From contig NZ_QDKQ01000077.1 in NCBI RefSeq assembly GCF_003116815.1, positions 310,001-374,000 on the forward strand: a stretch of DNA of 64,000 bases, given 5' to 3'. The stretch is from Caulobacter endophyticus. Lineage in GTDB: Bacteria; Pseudomonadota; Alphaproteobacteria; Caulobacterales; Caulobacteraceae. Made by a program: the position numbers and the translations under genes. Positions 34,892 to 46,593 of the stretch are shown piece by piece (within the stretch, counting starts at the first letter, position 1; every line of letters begins with the position of its first letter). Below the pieces are notes generated by a model. That model ran no database searches and was not told the origin of the DNA. It saw nothing but the letters and a program-made list of their open reading frames with translations.

Positions 34892-35733
34892 CAGTCGAAC
34901 AGGTCCGGCTCTTCTTCGGTGACGATATCCCAGTAAGGCTGGAAGGCGTAGATCCCGCCCAGTTCCGTGCCCACCTGGCTTGCGGTGTGTTTGGCCACCT
35001 CCGGCGGCATCGGCTTGGTCGGACCGGCGGCCTGCGCCAACAGCTGGGCCTGACAGGCGTTTTCGAAGGCGAGGTAACGCCATACGGCGGCCTCCACCGA
35101 CTGGCCGACGGTCAGGATCCCGTGGTTCTGCAGGATCACCGCCTTCTTGGGCCCCAGGGCCTTGGCGATCTTCTGGCCCTCGCTGGTGTCGAGCACCACG
35201 CCGGAGAACTCCTCGAACAGGGCGTGGTCGTCGTAGAAGGCCGCCGAGTCCTGGGTCAGCGGATCCAGCAGCCGCCCCAGCGCCGACCAGGCCTTGCCGT
35301 ACAGCGAATGCGAGTGGGCGGCGGCGACCACGTCGGGCCGGGCCTCGTGCAACTGGGAATGGATGGCGAAGGCCGCGCGGTTCAGGCGCGCTGGCGTCCT
35401 GGCCGGCGGCTGCACGATCTCGCCCTCGTGGCTGACCAGCATCAGGTCCGACACCTTGATCCGCGAGAAGTGCACGCCCAGCGGATTGACCCAGAAATGG
35501 TCGGTCAGCTCAGGATCACGGGCGGTGATGTGCCCCGCGCCGCCCATGTCGAAGCCGTAGCGGCCGAACAGGCGATAGCCGGCGGCCAGGCGCTGCTTGC
35601 GATAGAGACGCTCCAGCTCGAGCGTCGGCTGCTGGGGGATTTCGCGCGCCCCAAACGGCGGCAGCACGGTCTCAAGCTTGGCGGGGTGGGGGGCCGCGGC
35701 GGCGAAGCCGCGCGGGGCTGGGATCGCGGTCAT
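34891..35733 (-). CDS. Class II aldolase/adducin-domain protein
   Basis: 280 residues from the ATG at 35733. Class II aldolase signatures are GAGHITARDPE near residue 65, AAHSHSLYGKAW with the metal His pair near 140, and LQNHGILTVGQSVEAAV with the third His near 195. Members cleave or epimerise sugar phosphates or decarboxylate; this subfamily is uncharacterised. In this operon it may process the carbon skeleton left after sulfur removal. Confidence 0.85.
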   Translation of the reverse strand: MTAIPAPRGFAAAAPHPAKLETVLPPFGAREIPQQPTLELERLYRKQRLAAGYRLFGRYGFDMGGAGHITARDPELTDHFWVNPLGVHFSRIKVSDLMLVSHEGEIVQPPARTPARLNRAAFAIHSQLHEARPDVVAAAHSHSLYGKAWSALGRLLDPLTQDSAAFYDDHALFEEFSGVVLDTSEGQKIAKALGPKKAVILQNHGILTVGQSVEAAVWRYLAFENACQAQLLAQAAGPTKPMPPEVAKHTASQVGTELGGIYAFQPYWDIVTEEEPDLFD

Positions 35734-35750
35734 CGCGAAGGTCCTTGTTC

Positions 35751-36701
35751 TCAGTAGCCGCGCGACAGGTCGACGACGTCGGCCAGGGGCGCGCCGGCGC
35801 GGAAGCGGGCGAGGTTTTCGGCGAACTGGGTCGCCAGGTTGATGCGGGTGTCGGGCGTGTGAACCGAGGTGTGGGGCGAGAGCCGCACCTTCGGATGGCC
35901 GTAGAACGGGTGGCCATCGGTCAGCGGCTCGGGGAAGGTCACGTCCAGGCTCGCGCGGCCGACCCGGCCGTCGTCCAGCGCCGCCAGCAGGGCGTCGTCG
36001 TCGATCAGCGCGCCGCGGGCGATGTTGATCAGGTGCAGGCCAGGCTTTGCGTGGGCCAGCACCTCGCGGCCGATCAGGCGCTCGGTCTGCGGCGTCGCCG
36101 GTGCGGCCAGCACCACGTGGTCGCTGCGCGAAAACAGGGTCTTGAGGTCCGCCACCCGCTCGACGCCGGCCACAGGGATCGGCTTGTCCGAGCGGCGGGT
36201 GGCGACGACGTTCAGGCCCAGCGCCTGGGCGCGCGGGGCCAGGGCCTCGCCGATGGCGCCGAAGCCCACCAGGCCAAGCGTCGTGCCGGAGATCAGCTTC
36301 AGCGGCTGCGGCGTCCAGCGCTCGGCCTTGTCGATCCAGATCTCCGGCAGGCGCTTGGCGTCGGCGAGGATCGCCGCGAGCGCGAACTCGGCCAGAGCCA
36401 CCGCCGACGAACCGCGCGCCGAGGTCACCACCGGACCGTCGAACAGCCAGTCCGGATAGAAGTCGATGCCCACCGAGACGAGCTGCACCCAGCGCAGGTC
36501 GAAAGGCCAGCCCGGCGGCGGGGTCTTGGGCAGCACGCCGCCGGCCTTGCGGAACGGGGCAGCCACCAGCACCTTGGCCGAGGGCGGCAGGGGCGCGTTC
36601 AGGCCCGGCGGCACGGCGATGAACTCGGCGTCGGCCGCATGCTGGGCGAAGACGCTGTTGAACACGTCGGGCAATTGACTGGCGACGACGAGACGGCTCA
36701 T
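35751..36701 (-). CDS. D-isomer-specific 2-hydroxyacid dehydrogenase family protein
   Basis: 316 residues from the ATG at 36701; 28 further upstream codons are open but lie inside the preceding gene. The NAD-binding motif GLVGFGAIGEALAPRAQALG and the signatures HLINIARGALIDDDALLAAL and SLDVTFPEPLTDGHPFY are present, with a late catalytic His in LSPHTSVHT. These enzymes interconvert 2-oxo and D-2-hydroxy acids. It is tightly packed between the SfnB-like and aldolase-like genes, and the substrate is unknown. Confidence 0.88.
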   Translation of the reverse strand: MSRLVVASQLPDVFNSVFAQHAADAEFIAVPPGLNAPLPPSAKVLVAAPFRKAGGVLPKTPPPGWPFDLRWVQLVSVGIDFYPDWLFDGPVVTSARGSSAVALAEFALAAILADAKRLPEIWIDKAERWTPQPLKLISGTTLGLVGFGAIGEALAPRAQALGLNVVATRRSDKPIPVAGVERVADLKTLFSRSDHVVLAAPATPQTERLIGREVLAHAKPGLHLINIARGALIDDDALLAALDDGRVGRASLDVTFPEPLTDGHPFYGHPKVRLSPHTSVHTPDTRINLATQFAENLARFRAGAPLADVVDLSRGY

Positions 36702-37873
36702 GCCACGGCCTCGCGTTGCGCGAACCCGGTGCGGCCGGCGCCAATCAGCACCACGTCGGCCTGGGGCGTATGCACCCGGCCGCACAGCACGTCGCGGTGA
36801 TGGCGCTCCAGCGGATTGTTGCGGGTCAGGCCCGGATTGCCGGTCAGCTTCAGGGCCTTCTCGACCGCGGTGATGGCGTTCTCGGTAACCAGATGCTTGA
36901 CGAGGCCGCTCTCGCTGGCCTCCGTTTCGCCGCGTGCGGCGCTGTCCAGCAGTACGCGGTTGCTCAGCAGAAGGCCGTCGATCTCGCCCAGGGCTTCCTG
37001 GAAGCGGGGCAGGGTCGACAGGCTGGCGCCGAGGTTGGCCGGCTTGCGGCCGATCAGGAAGTCGGCCAGCCAGTCGCGGGCGGCGCGGGCTACGGCGTCA
37101 TAGATCGCAGCGGTCAGCACCGACGACCAGGTTCCGAAGCTGGCCGGATAGGGCGGCGGGGCGCCAAGGGGCTGCGGGTCCAGGGCGTGGTCCAGCGGGA
37201 CCAGCACGTCCTCGAAGATTACGTCGTGGCTGGCGCTGGCGCGCAAACCGAGGTGATCCCAGGTCTCCTCGATGACCACGCCAGGGCTGTCGGCGCGCAC
37301 CAGCCAGCCGCCGACCAGGGGTTCCGCATCGTCGCTGCGGGCCCAGACCACGAACCAGGTCAGCGCGCTGGAGCCTGTGGAGTAGATCTTGCGGCCGCTG
37401 ATCCGCCAGCCCTCGGCCGTGCGGCGGGCGATGGTGGCGGGCAGGCCGCCGCGGGCGGGGGTGCCGAGATCGGGCTCCACCCGCAGGGCGTTGATCAGGG
37501 CCCCGTGCTCGATGGCCTCGCCGATCACCCGCTGCTTGAGGTGCTCGGGCCAGCCGGAGCGGCCCTCGACCGAGGCGTGGAACAGGTACTGCATGACCAG
37601 AACGAGCGCCGTGGCGGGCTCGCCCCGGGCGACGGCCGAGACCACCTTCAAGGCCGTCGGCAGGTCGCTTTGCAGGCCGCCCAGGCGCGCCGGTGCTGTC
37701 AGGGCCAGCAAACCGGCCTCATGCAGGGCCTGGAAGTTGGCGAAGGGAAAGCTGGCCTCGCGGTCGTGACGACCGGCCGTGGCGGCGAAGGTTTCCGTCA
37801 GGCGCGGCAGCACCGCGTTCAGGTCGGGCAGGCGCGGCGCGGGCTCCAGCTTGCGGGCGGCGGCGCTGCTCAC
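36698..37873 (-). CDS. Acyl-CoA dehydrogenase-fold oxidoreductase, SfnB/DszC-like
   Basis: 391 residues of the acyl-CoA dehydrogenase fold. The N-terminal helical domain has FANFQALHEAGLLALTAPARLGG, the beta domain WRISGRKIYSTGSSALTWFVVWAR, then DHLGLRASASHDVIFEDVLVP. The C-terminal helices end in LTRNNPLERHHRDVLCGRVHTPQADVVL. This ending is typical of SfnB, DszC and related flavin-dependent enzymes that oxidise organic sulfur rather than fatty acyl-CoA; no acyl-CoA catalytic Glu is evident. It overlaps its neighbours on both sides by four bases. Confidence 0.85.
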   Translation of the reverse strand: MSSAAARKLEPAPRLPDLNAVLPRLTETFAATAGRHDREASFPFANFQALHEAGLLALTAPARLGGLQSDLPTALKVVSAVARGEPATALVLVMQYLFHASVEGRSGWPEHLKQRVIGEAIEHGALINALRVEPDLGTPARGGLPATIARRTAEGWRISGRKIYSTGSSALTWFVVWARSDDAEPLVGGWLVRADSPGVVIEETWDHLGLRASASHDVIFEDVLVPLDHALDPQPLGAPPPYPASFGTWSSVLTAAIYDAVARAARDWLADFLIGRKPANLGASLSTLPRFQEALGEIDGLLLSNRVLLDSAARGETEASESGLVKHLVTENAITAVEKALKLTGNPGLTRNNPLERHHRDVLCGRVHTPQADVVLIGAGRTGFAQREAVA

Positions 37874-38688
37874 TGCACGGCCTCGCCGGAGGGGAAGGCG
37901 ACGAGAGCGGCCTCGTGCGAGGCGGGCGCCTCGACGCCCAGGTGTCCAAGCAGTCGGCGGCGGACGGCCTGGAAGCGGGCGTCCGGCGCGCGCGGGCGCT
38001 CCAGGGCGATGCGCTCTTCAGCGGCGATCCTGCCCTTGTTCAGCACCAGTACGCGGTCGGCCAGGGCGATGGCCTCGTCGACGTCGTGGGTGACCAGCAG
38101 CACGGCGGGCCTGTGTTCGTTCCAGAGATTCAGCACGAGATCGTGCATCTTCAGCCGGGTCAGGGCGTCGAGGGCCGCGAACGGCTCGTCGAGCAGCAGC
38201 AGGCCCGGCTCGCGTACGAGGGCGCGGGCCAGGGCCGTGCGCTGGGCCTCGCCGCCCGACAGGGTGGAGGGCCAGGCGTCGAGGCGATGGCCAAGGCCGA
38301 CCTCCTTCAGCGCCGCTTCCGCCCTGGCCCGGACCCCTTTGTCCTTCAGGCCCAGCGCAACGTTGCGCCAGACCTTCTTCCACGGCAGCAGGCGGGCGTC
38401 CTGAAACACAACGGCGCGCGTGTCCGGCGTCGTGACGTCCTGGTCGCCGACCGGATCGAGGCCCGCCAGGGTGCGCAGCAGGGTGGTCTTGCCCGAGCCG
38501 CTGGCGCCCAGCAGGGCGACGAACTCGCCCGGCGCGATCGACAGGTCCAGGCCGTCGATGACCCGGTTGGCGCCGAACTGGCGGACGAAGCCTGTCAGCT
38601 TGACGGCGGGGGCGACCGGCGCTGCGGCCGGAGCGGGCGTTACGGCGTCGAAGGCGCGGCGGCGGATACGCGGCTGGACCATGGTCAT
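37870..38688 (-). CDS. ABC transporter ATP-binding protein, SsuB/TauB-like
   Basis: 272 residues. Walker A GASGSGKTT near residue 60, Q-loop VVFQDARLLPWKKV (the form typical of nitrate/sulfonate/taurine importers), signature LSGGEAQRTALARAL, Walker B LLLLDEPFAALD and H-loop VTHDVDEA. The N-terminal 28 residues are an Ala/Pro-rich extension. It powers the SsuC-like permease, whose gene overlaps its start by four bases. Confidence 0.93.
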   Translation of the reverse strand: MTMVQPRIRRRAFDAVTPAPAAAPVAPAVKLTGFVRQFGANRVIDGLDLSIAPGEFVALLGASGSGKTTLLRTLAGLDPVGDQDVTTPDTRAVVFQDARLLPWKKVWRNVALGLKDKGVRARAEAALKEVGLGHRLDAWPSTLSGGEAQRTALARALVREPGLLLLDEPFAALDALTRLKMHDLVLNLWNEHRPAVLLVTHDVDEAIALADRVLVLNKGRIAAEERIALERPRAPDARFQAVRRRLLGHLGVEAPASHEAALVAFPSGEAVQ

Positions 38689-39494
38689 TGCTCCACGAGG
38701 CTGGGCCGCCAGGCCAGAGCGCGGCGCTCCAGCGTGCGGACGAAGGCGTCGGCTCCGAGGCCGAGCAGGGCGTAGACGAGCAGGCAGACGACGATGATGT
38801 CGGTGCGCATGAAGTCGCGGGCGTTGTTGATCAGGTGGCCAAGGCCCGCCTGGGCGTTGATCTGCTCGGCCACCACCAGCACCAGCACTGAGACGCCGAG
38901 GGCGTAGCGCAGGCCGACGAAGAACGAGGGCAAGGCGCCGGGCAGGATCACCTCACGCACCAGGCTCCAGTCCGAGAGGCCAAAGCTGCGGGCCGCCTCG
39001 ACCAGTCGCACGTCGATGCCGCGCACCCCGGCGAACAGGTTGAGATAGATCGGGAAGGTCGTCGCCACCGCGATCAGGGCGATCTTCGGCGTCTCGCCAA
39101 TGCCGAACCAGACGATGAACAGCGGCGTCAGGGCCAGGGACGGGATGGTCCGCTTGATCTGCATCAGCGGATCGATGGCGGTCTCGCCCAGCCGCGACAG
39201 GCCGGAGATCAGGCCCAGCGTGACGGCCACGATCAGGGCGATAGTCAGGCCGGCCAAGGCCCGGGCCAGTGACACCAGCAGGTTGGCTGGCAGCTCTCCG
39301 GAGATGGTCAGCGCCCAGAAGGTTTCGGCCACCGTCGAGGGGGCGGCCAGCACCCGCTCGGGGATCACCCCGAACCGCGAGCCCAGTTCCCACAAGGCCA
39401 GAAGCAGCACCGGAGAAAGCCAACGAGCGCGCGACAGGCGCGGCCATCGAAATGGCCTGGCTAGAGAAATTCTATCGGCGGTCGTCAAAGACAT
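38685..39494 (-). CDS. ABC transporter permease, SsuC/TauC-like
   Basis: 269 residues from the ATG at 39494; an ATG at 39572 gives a longer, charged N-terminus and is less likely. About six membrane segments are present. The conserved cytoplasmic loop EAARSFGLSDWSLVREVILPGALPSFFVGLRYALG contains the EAA motif that docks the ATPase. First gene of the leftward twelve-gene operon, divergent from a LysR regulator. Substrate class inferred as sulfonate or related. Confidence 0.92.
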   Translation of the reverse strand: MSLTTADRISLARPFRWPRLSRARWLSPVLLLALWELGSRFGVIPERVLAAPSTVAETFWALTISGELPANLLVSLARALAGLTIALIVAVTLGLISGLSRLGETAIDPLMQIKRTIPSLALTPLFIVWFGIGETPKIALIAVATTFPIYLNLFAGVRGIDVRLVEAARSFGLSDWSLVREVILPGALPSFFVGLRYALGVSVLVLVVAEQINAQAGLGHLINNARDFMRTDIIVVCLLVYALLGLGADAFVRTLERRALAWRPSLVEQ

Positions 39495-39633
39495 TGGGGC
39501 GCTTCCATCGCTGTGACCGTTGCGGCGGGGGCGCCGTTGCTTCACAGAGATGGACGCTGAATTCCTACTCAATCAATAGACTTATCCTCAGGGGTCTTAT
39601 TAGAGTTCCTCAACGGGGTAGACGGGACGCCAG
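39495..39633. promoter_or_regulatory. Divergent promoter region of the sulfur operon and LysR gene
   Basis: 139 bases, AT-rich in its second half. It contains a loose AGAC-N12-GTCT dyad at 39578-39597 of the kind bound by LysR regulators. The string CTGAATTCCTACT at 39557-39569 is nearly repeated at 41983-41995, ahead of the TauD-like gene. Operator and promoter roles are inferred from position. Confidence 0.45.
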
Positions 39634-40470
39634 ATGCCGACCAACCTTCCGACCGAACTGCTCCGCAGCTTCGTGGCCATCGTCGACAGCGGTTCGATGC
39701 TGCGCGCCACCGAGCGCGTCTTCGTCACCCAGTCGGCGCTCAGCTTGCAGATGAAACGCCTGGAAGAGACCGTGCTGACGCCGCTGTTTCACCGTGAAGG
39801 CCGGCGGCTGAGCCTGACTCCGGCCGGCCAGACCCTGCTGGGCCACGCCCGCGATATCCTGGCGCTCAACGACCGGGCCGTGGTGGCCCTGACTGGCGAT
39901 GCTTTGGCCGGCCCGGCGCGGGTAGGCCTTGTGCAGGACTTCGCCGAGACACTGCTGTCGGGCGTGCTGGCCCGCTTCGCCCAGCTCAATCCCGACACCC
40001 AGCTGCAGGTGCGGGTGGCCGGCTCGCCGGAGTTGCTGGAACTGCTGCGCAGCGACCGCCTGGACGTGATCCTGTGCATGGGGGGCTATGACGATCCGGC
40101 CGCCGCGCGCACCGTGCCCATGGTCTGGCATGGAGACGCCGACCTGGCCCAGCAGGAGGTCCTGCCGCTGGCAATCCTGGAAGCGCCGTGCCGGTTCCGC
40201 GACGCGGCGCTGGCGGCGCTGGAGCGGGAGGGGCGACGCTACCGCGTGGCGCTGGAGACCCCCAGCCTGTCGGCCCTGCGCGCGGCCGTGCAGTCGGGCC
40301 TGGCCGTCACCTGCCGCACCAGCCTGTTCCGGCCCGACGCCCAGCCGATCGCCGACGGAGCGCTGCCCAGCTTGCCGAAGGTGGCCTATGTGCGCCGCAC
40401 CGGCCCGGCCCCTCACCCGTCGATCGGCAAGCTGTCGGAGCTGATCCACGCGGCGGCGTTGGAACTCTAG
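39634..40470 (+). CDS. LysR family transcriptional regulator
   Basis: 278 residues, slightly short for the family. The winged helix spans residues 5-63 (LLRSFVAIVDSGSMLRATERV and TQSALSLQMKRLEE). The effector domain follows, with ARVGLVQDFAE and LRSDRLDVILCMGG. By position it should control the divergent organosulfur operon, like Cbl or SsuR in other bacteria. Its stop codon is shared, through a CTAG palindrome, with the stop of the convergent FAD/NAD(P)-binding gene. Confidence 0.9.
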   Translation: MPTNLPTELLRSFVAIVDSGSMLRATERVFVTQSALSLQMKRLEETVLTPLFHREGRRLSLTPAGQTLLGHARDILALNDRAVVALTGDALAGPARVGLVQDFAETLLSGVLARFAQLNPDTQLQVRVAGSPELLELLRSDRLDVILCMGGYDDPAAARTVPMVWHGDADLAQQEVLPLAILEAPCRFRDAALAALEREGRRYRVALETPSLSALRAAVQSGLAVTCRTSLFRPDAQPIADGALPSLPKVAYVRRTGPAPHPSIGKLSELIHAAALEL

Positions 40471-41828
40471 CCGCGCCTCGTAGAGTTCAGCGCTGCTTGC
40501 GCCACCTGCGCGGCCTGACCGCGAATATCGGGCACGGCGTTGATCTCCCACCATGCCCCGCGCGTCACCGGTCCGACCGCGAACAGGGTGCGGGCGGCGA
40601 CGCCTGACACGTCGAGCAGGCGGTTGTTGGCGTCGACATCCAGGCCGAGGCGCAACGGGTCGGGGCGGGCCAGGCCCCGGCGGATCAGGTCCAGCACCAG
40701 CGGATCGTCCGTCCGGGTCACGTCGCCGGTAGGGCCGGTGGCGTTGATCACCGCCGACACCGAGAACGGCTGCGAGGCGGTCTCGCCGCGCGGCCGCCAC
40801 GCGCCCTCGACCCGGCCGTCCTCGGCCTCGGCGAGGCGCACGATCTTGCCGGCGGCGACTTTCAGGCGGCCCGAGCGACGCAAGGCAGCGACCCGCGCGG
40901 CCACCTCCGGCGACAGACGATGGCGATGCACGTCCCAGAAGGGGCGCGCGTGGCGCAGGAAGGCCTGCTTGTGGACCACGCTCCAGCCTCGCCAGAGGTC
41001 TTGGGCAGCCGGGCGCAGGGCGTCGATAGCGGTGCGCCAGCCATGCTCGGCCGCCGTGCGCCGCAGCCAGGCCGCCGCGTCCAGGGGCGGAATGTCCGAC
41101 GCGGGCGGCGAGGGCGGCCGGGTCGGCGGCTCGCCTTCATGCTCCCGGGGGATGAGACCTCGCCGCGACAGGGCGATGATCGAGCGGCCGGGCGCTGTGT
41201 CCTCCAGGCTCATGGCCAGGTCCACCATCGTCAGGCCCGTTCCCAGCAGCAGCACCGGGCCGGGCGGCAGGCTGGCGGGATCCCAGCGCCAGGGATCGGC
41301 GACATAGGTGGGCGAGGCGGCCAGGGCCTCGTCCACGCCGGACGGGCGGCAGGGCGGCGGATTGCCGAGCGCCAGCACCACGACGTCGGCCAGGATCGGC
41401 CGGCCCATGGCGGTAGTCAGGCGCCAGCCGTCGCCGCCCGGCTCCAGCCCGACCACGGCGTCGGGGGCGATCACCAGCCGGCCCGCGCCTTCCGGCCCTT
41501 CGACGATCGTGCTTATCAGACTCTGGAGATAGCGGCCGTAGTCGCCGCGCGTGGCGAAATCGCCGGGGCCTACGTCGAGACCCAGGCCCCGCATCCAGGC
41601 CACGAAGTCCTCCGGCCGGTCGGGCCAGGCGCTCATGTTGCCGGCACGCACGTTTAGGCGGTGGCTGGGATTGTGGGTGGCGTAGGCCGCGCCCAGCCCA
41701 ACCGGCGCGTTGCGCTCCAGGAGGATCACCCGCACCGCCGCGCCGTGCCGCAGCAGGTGCAGGGCGGTCATCACGCCGCTGAAACCGGCGCCGACCACGG
41801 CGATCACGGGCGTTGGGGTCGAGGCCAT
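40467..41828 (-). CDS. FAD/NAD(P)-binding domain protein
   Basis: 453 residues. The dinucleotide fold opens with VVGAGFSGVMTALHLLRHG at residues 11-29. Further features are NPSHRLNVRAGNMSAWPDRPEDFVAWM, a second nucleotide site LLLGTGLTMVDLA, and a C-terminal INATGPTGDVTRTDDPLVLDLI. This matches the NAD_binding_9/HydR-like group of flavoproteins, whose reactions are largely unknown. It starts opposite the TauD-like gene over a shared 253-base upstream region, so it may be co-regulated with sulfur genes. Confidence 0.82.
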   Translation of the reverse strand: MASTPTPVIAVVGAGFSGVMTALHLLRHGAAVRVILLERNAPVGLGAAYATHNPSHRLNVRAGNMSAWPDRPEDFVAWMRGLGLDVGPGDFATRGDYGRYLQSLISTIVEGPEGAGRLVIAPDAVVGLEPGGDGWRLTTAMGRPILADVVVLALGNPPPCRPSGVDEALAASPTYVADPWRWDPASLPPGPVLLLGTGLTMVDLAMSLEDTAPGRSIIALSRRGLIPREHEGEPPTRPPSPPASDIPPLDAAAWLRRTAAEHGWRTAIDALRPAAQDLWRGWSVVHKQAFLRHARPFWDVHRHRLSPEVAARVAALRRSGRLKVAAGKIVRLAEAEDGRVEGAWRPRGETASQPFSVSAVINATGPTGDVTRTDDPLVLDLIRRGLARPDPLRLGLDVDANNRLLDVSGVAARTLFAVGPVTRGAWWEINAVPDIRGQAAQVAQAALNSTRRG

Positions 41829-42081
41829 GGTCTGGAAACTCTATAGAAACGATAGGGGTTTCTTCGATGGTTGACGGGCATGGCGCAAGCCGCCTGTCGA
41901 GCATGGCCTATCCTGGCCATTCGCGCCGCTGAATTATGCGCCTCGCCAATGCCGAATATTGCGGTTCGCGATATATAAATCTCTGAATTCTTTCTGAGAA
42001 ATACTCGTTCGCGTCGTTTGGGAGCGCTCGCCATGTTCGCCTCCGCCGGCCGCTTTCGCGTCGGCTGCAAGGAGGTTCCCC
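41829..42081. promoter_or_regulatory. Divergent promoter region before the TauD-like gene
   Basis: 253 bases with an AT-rich core at about 41950-42010. It contains CTGAATTCTTTCT (41983-41995), which differs at two of 13 positions from a string in the other divergent sulfur promoter. A short TCTC...GAGA dyad overlaps it. AAGGAGG at 42069-42075 is a strong ribosome site for the TauD-like gene. Confidence 0.4.
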
Positions 42082-42927
42082 ATGAGCTCCGTCCTCGACC
42101 AGGTCCGCCAGTCCGCCGGGCTGACCGTCACGCCCGTCAGCCCGACCATCGGCGCCGAAGTCGCCGGGATCGACCTGCGTCAGACTCTCTCGCGCGAGCA
42201 GCGCGACGCCCTCAAGGCCCTGCTGCTCGACCGCAAGGTCCTGTTCTTCCGCGACCAGGACATCACCCGCGACCAGCAGCTGGCCTTCGCCGCCAACTTC
42301 GGCGAGGTCTACGCCCATCCGACCGGCGGCGTCGAAACCCACCGCGCGGTGCAGCCGATCTCGGCCGAGGCCTTCAAGAAGTACGATATCCGCGAGAACC
42401 ACTGGCACACCGACACCAGCTGGCGGGTCAATCCGTCGTTCGGCGCGGTGCTGAAGGCCGTGCATATCCCCGAGGTCGGCGGTGACACCATCTGGGCCGA
42501 TGGCCACGCGATCTGGAAGGGCCTGCCCGACGACCTGAAGGCCGCCGTCGACGAGCTCTATGTCGTCCACGACTACCAGGACGCCCTGAACCGCTCGGGC
42601 GAGCGCTATCCGCTGACGGCGCATCCGGCGATCCGCACCCACCCGGAGACCGGCCAGGAGATCTTCTGGATCAACTACAGCCTCAAGCCGCGCTTCGTGG
42701 ATCTGGCCCCGGACGAGAGCAAGGCCCTGCTGGCCCGCCTCTATGACGAGGTGAAGAAGCCCGAGCACCATGCCCGCTTCCGCTGGCGGCCCAACTCCGT
42801 GGCCCTCTGGGACAACCGCGCTGGCCTGCACTACGCCGTGCGCGACTACGGAGACTTCCCGCGCGTGATGGAGCGGGTGCTGATCGGCTCCGACGACGTG
42901 CCGTACCGCGAGCGCAAAAGCGCCTGA
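42082..42927 (+). CDS. TauD/TfdA family 2-oxoglutarate-dependent dioxygenase (copy 1)
   Basis: 281 residues. The iron ligands are HWHTD (His-x-Asp) near residue 112 and the distal His in DNRAGLHYAVRDY near 257. RKVLFFRDQDIT, GGDTIWADG, HPAIRTHPETGQEIFWIN and the Arg of RFRWRPNSVALWDNR for 2-oxoglutarate are also present. Members hydroxylate taurine, alkyl sulfates or sulfonates next to the heteroatom, releasing sulfite or sulfate. It leads the rightward sulfur gene set. The exact substrate is unknown. Confidence 0.92.
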   Translation: MSSVLDQVRQSAGLTVTPVSPTIGAEVAGIDLRQTLSREQRDALKALLLDRKVLFFRDQDITRDQQLAFAANFGEVYAHPTGGVETHRAVQPISAEAFKKYDIRENHWHTDTSWRVNPSFGAVLKAVHIPEVGGDTIWADGHAIWKGLPDDLKAAVDELYVVHDYQDALNRSGERYPLTAHPAIRTHPETGQEIFWINYSLKPRFVDLAPDESKALLARLYDEVKKPEHHARFRWRPNSVALWDNRAGLHYAVRDYGDFPRVMERVLIGSDDVPYRERKSA

Positions 42928-43025
42928 TCTCAGCCGGCGCGGCCCGCGCAAGCCGCGCCCGTCTTCCGATTTCAAAGACCACACAACGACGCGAGGCCGA
43001 TGCGCCGCGCGCGGGGGATAGACTT

Positions 43026-45641
<2,616 letters not shown>

Positions 45642-45654
45642 AGGAGAGGACGGC

Positions 45655-46593
45655 ATGGACAGGCGCCAGCTCATCATCGGTTTCGGCGCGCTCGCCGGGC
45701 TCTCGGCCTGCGGCAAGGGCGAGGCCGCCGCGCCGCTCAAGGTCGGCAGCCAGCGCGGCGGCACCAAGGCGGTGCTGGTCGCCTCGGGCGCTCTCGAAGG
45801 CGTTCCTTACAGGATCGAATGGAGCGAGTTCCCCGCCGCCCAGCCGCTGCTCGAGGCCCTGGGCGCGGGGGCGGTCGACCTGGGCGAGGCGGGCGATGCG
45901 CCGTTCCTCTTCGCCTACGCCAGCGGCGCGAAGATCAAGGCCGTGCAGGCCGGCCGCAGCGGCGGCCGTTCCACCGCGATCCTGGTTCCCAAGGAATCGG
46001 CCATCCGTACCCCGGCCGACCTCAAGGGCAGGAAGATCGCCACCGGCCGCGGCTCCATCGGCCATTACCTGCTTCTGCGGGTGATCGAGAAGGCCGGGCT
46101 GAAGCCGGCTGATATCTCGGTGGTGTTCCTCAGCCCCGGCGACGCTAAGGCCGCCTTCACCGCCGGCTCGATCGACGCCTGGGTGACCTGGGGCTCCTAC
46201 GTGGCGCTCGCCCGGCTGCATGACAGCGCCCGGGTGCTGGCCGACGGCGAGGGCTTCCTCAGCGGCGCCGGCTACGAGGCCGCCAGCATCAAGGCGATCG
46301 AGACCAAGCGGCCCCAGATCCAGGATTTCCTGCGCCGCCTGGCCAGGGCCCGCCGCTGGGCCGCCCAGAACCCCGACGCCTTCGCCGCCGTGCTGGCCAA
46401 GGAGACGGGCCTTTCGCTCGATATCGCCCGCTGGACGGTCAGTAACTACAAGGCGGTCCCGGCGCCCATCGACGAGACCTCGGTGGTCGAGGCGCGGTCG
46501 GTGCTCGACCATTTCCGGGCGGCCGGGGCGATCACCTCGAGCCTGGATCCGGCCGGCGCCTTCGATCCCTCGTTCAACGCGGCGATCGCCTGA
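45655..46593 (+). CDS. Aliphatic-sulfonate-type substrate-binding lipoprotein (second copy)
   Basis: 312 residues. Short lipoprotein signal with lipobox LSAC and Cys19. SsuA-like blocks: LKVGSQRGGTKAVLVASGAL, WSEFPAAQPLLEALGAGAVDLGEAGDAPFLFAYASG, LKGRKIATGRGSIGHYLLLRVIEKAGL and FTAGSIDAWVTWGSY. AAGGAG lies ten bases upstream. No permease or ATPase gene is in this gene set, so it may feed the SsuBC-like importer encoded at 37.9-39.5 kb. Its stop overlaps the AprA-like start. Confidence 0.92.
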   Translation: MDRRQLIIGFGALAGLSACGKGEAAAPLKVGSQRGGTKAVLVASGALEGVPYRIEWSEFPAAQPLLEALGAGAVDLGEAGDAPFLFAYASGAKIKAVQAGRSGGRSTAILVPKESAIRTPADLKGRKIATGRGSIGHYLLLRVIEKAGLKPADISVVFLSPGDAKAAFTAGSIDAWVTWGSYVALARLHDSARVLADGEGFLSGAGYEAASIKAIETKRPQIQDFLRRLARARRWAAQNPDAFAAVLAKETGLSLDIARWTVSNYKAVPAPIDETSVVEARSVLDHFRAAGAITSSLDPAGAFDPSFNAAIA

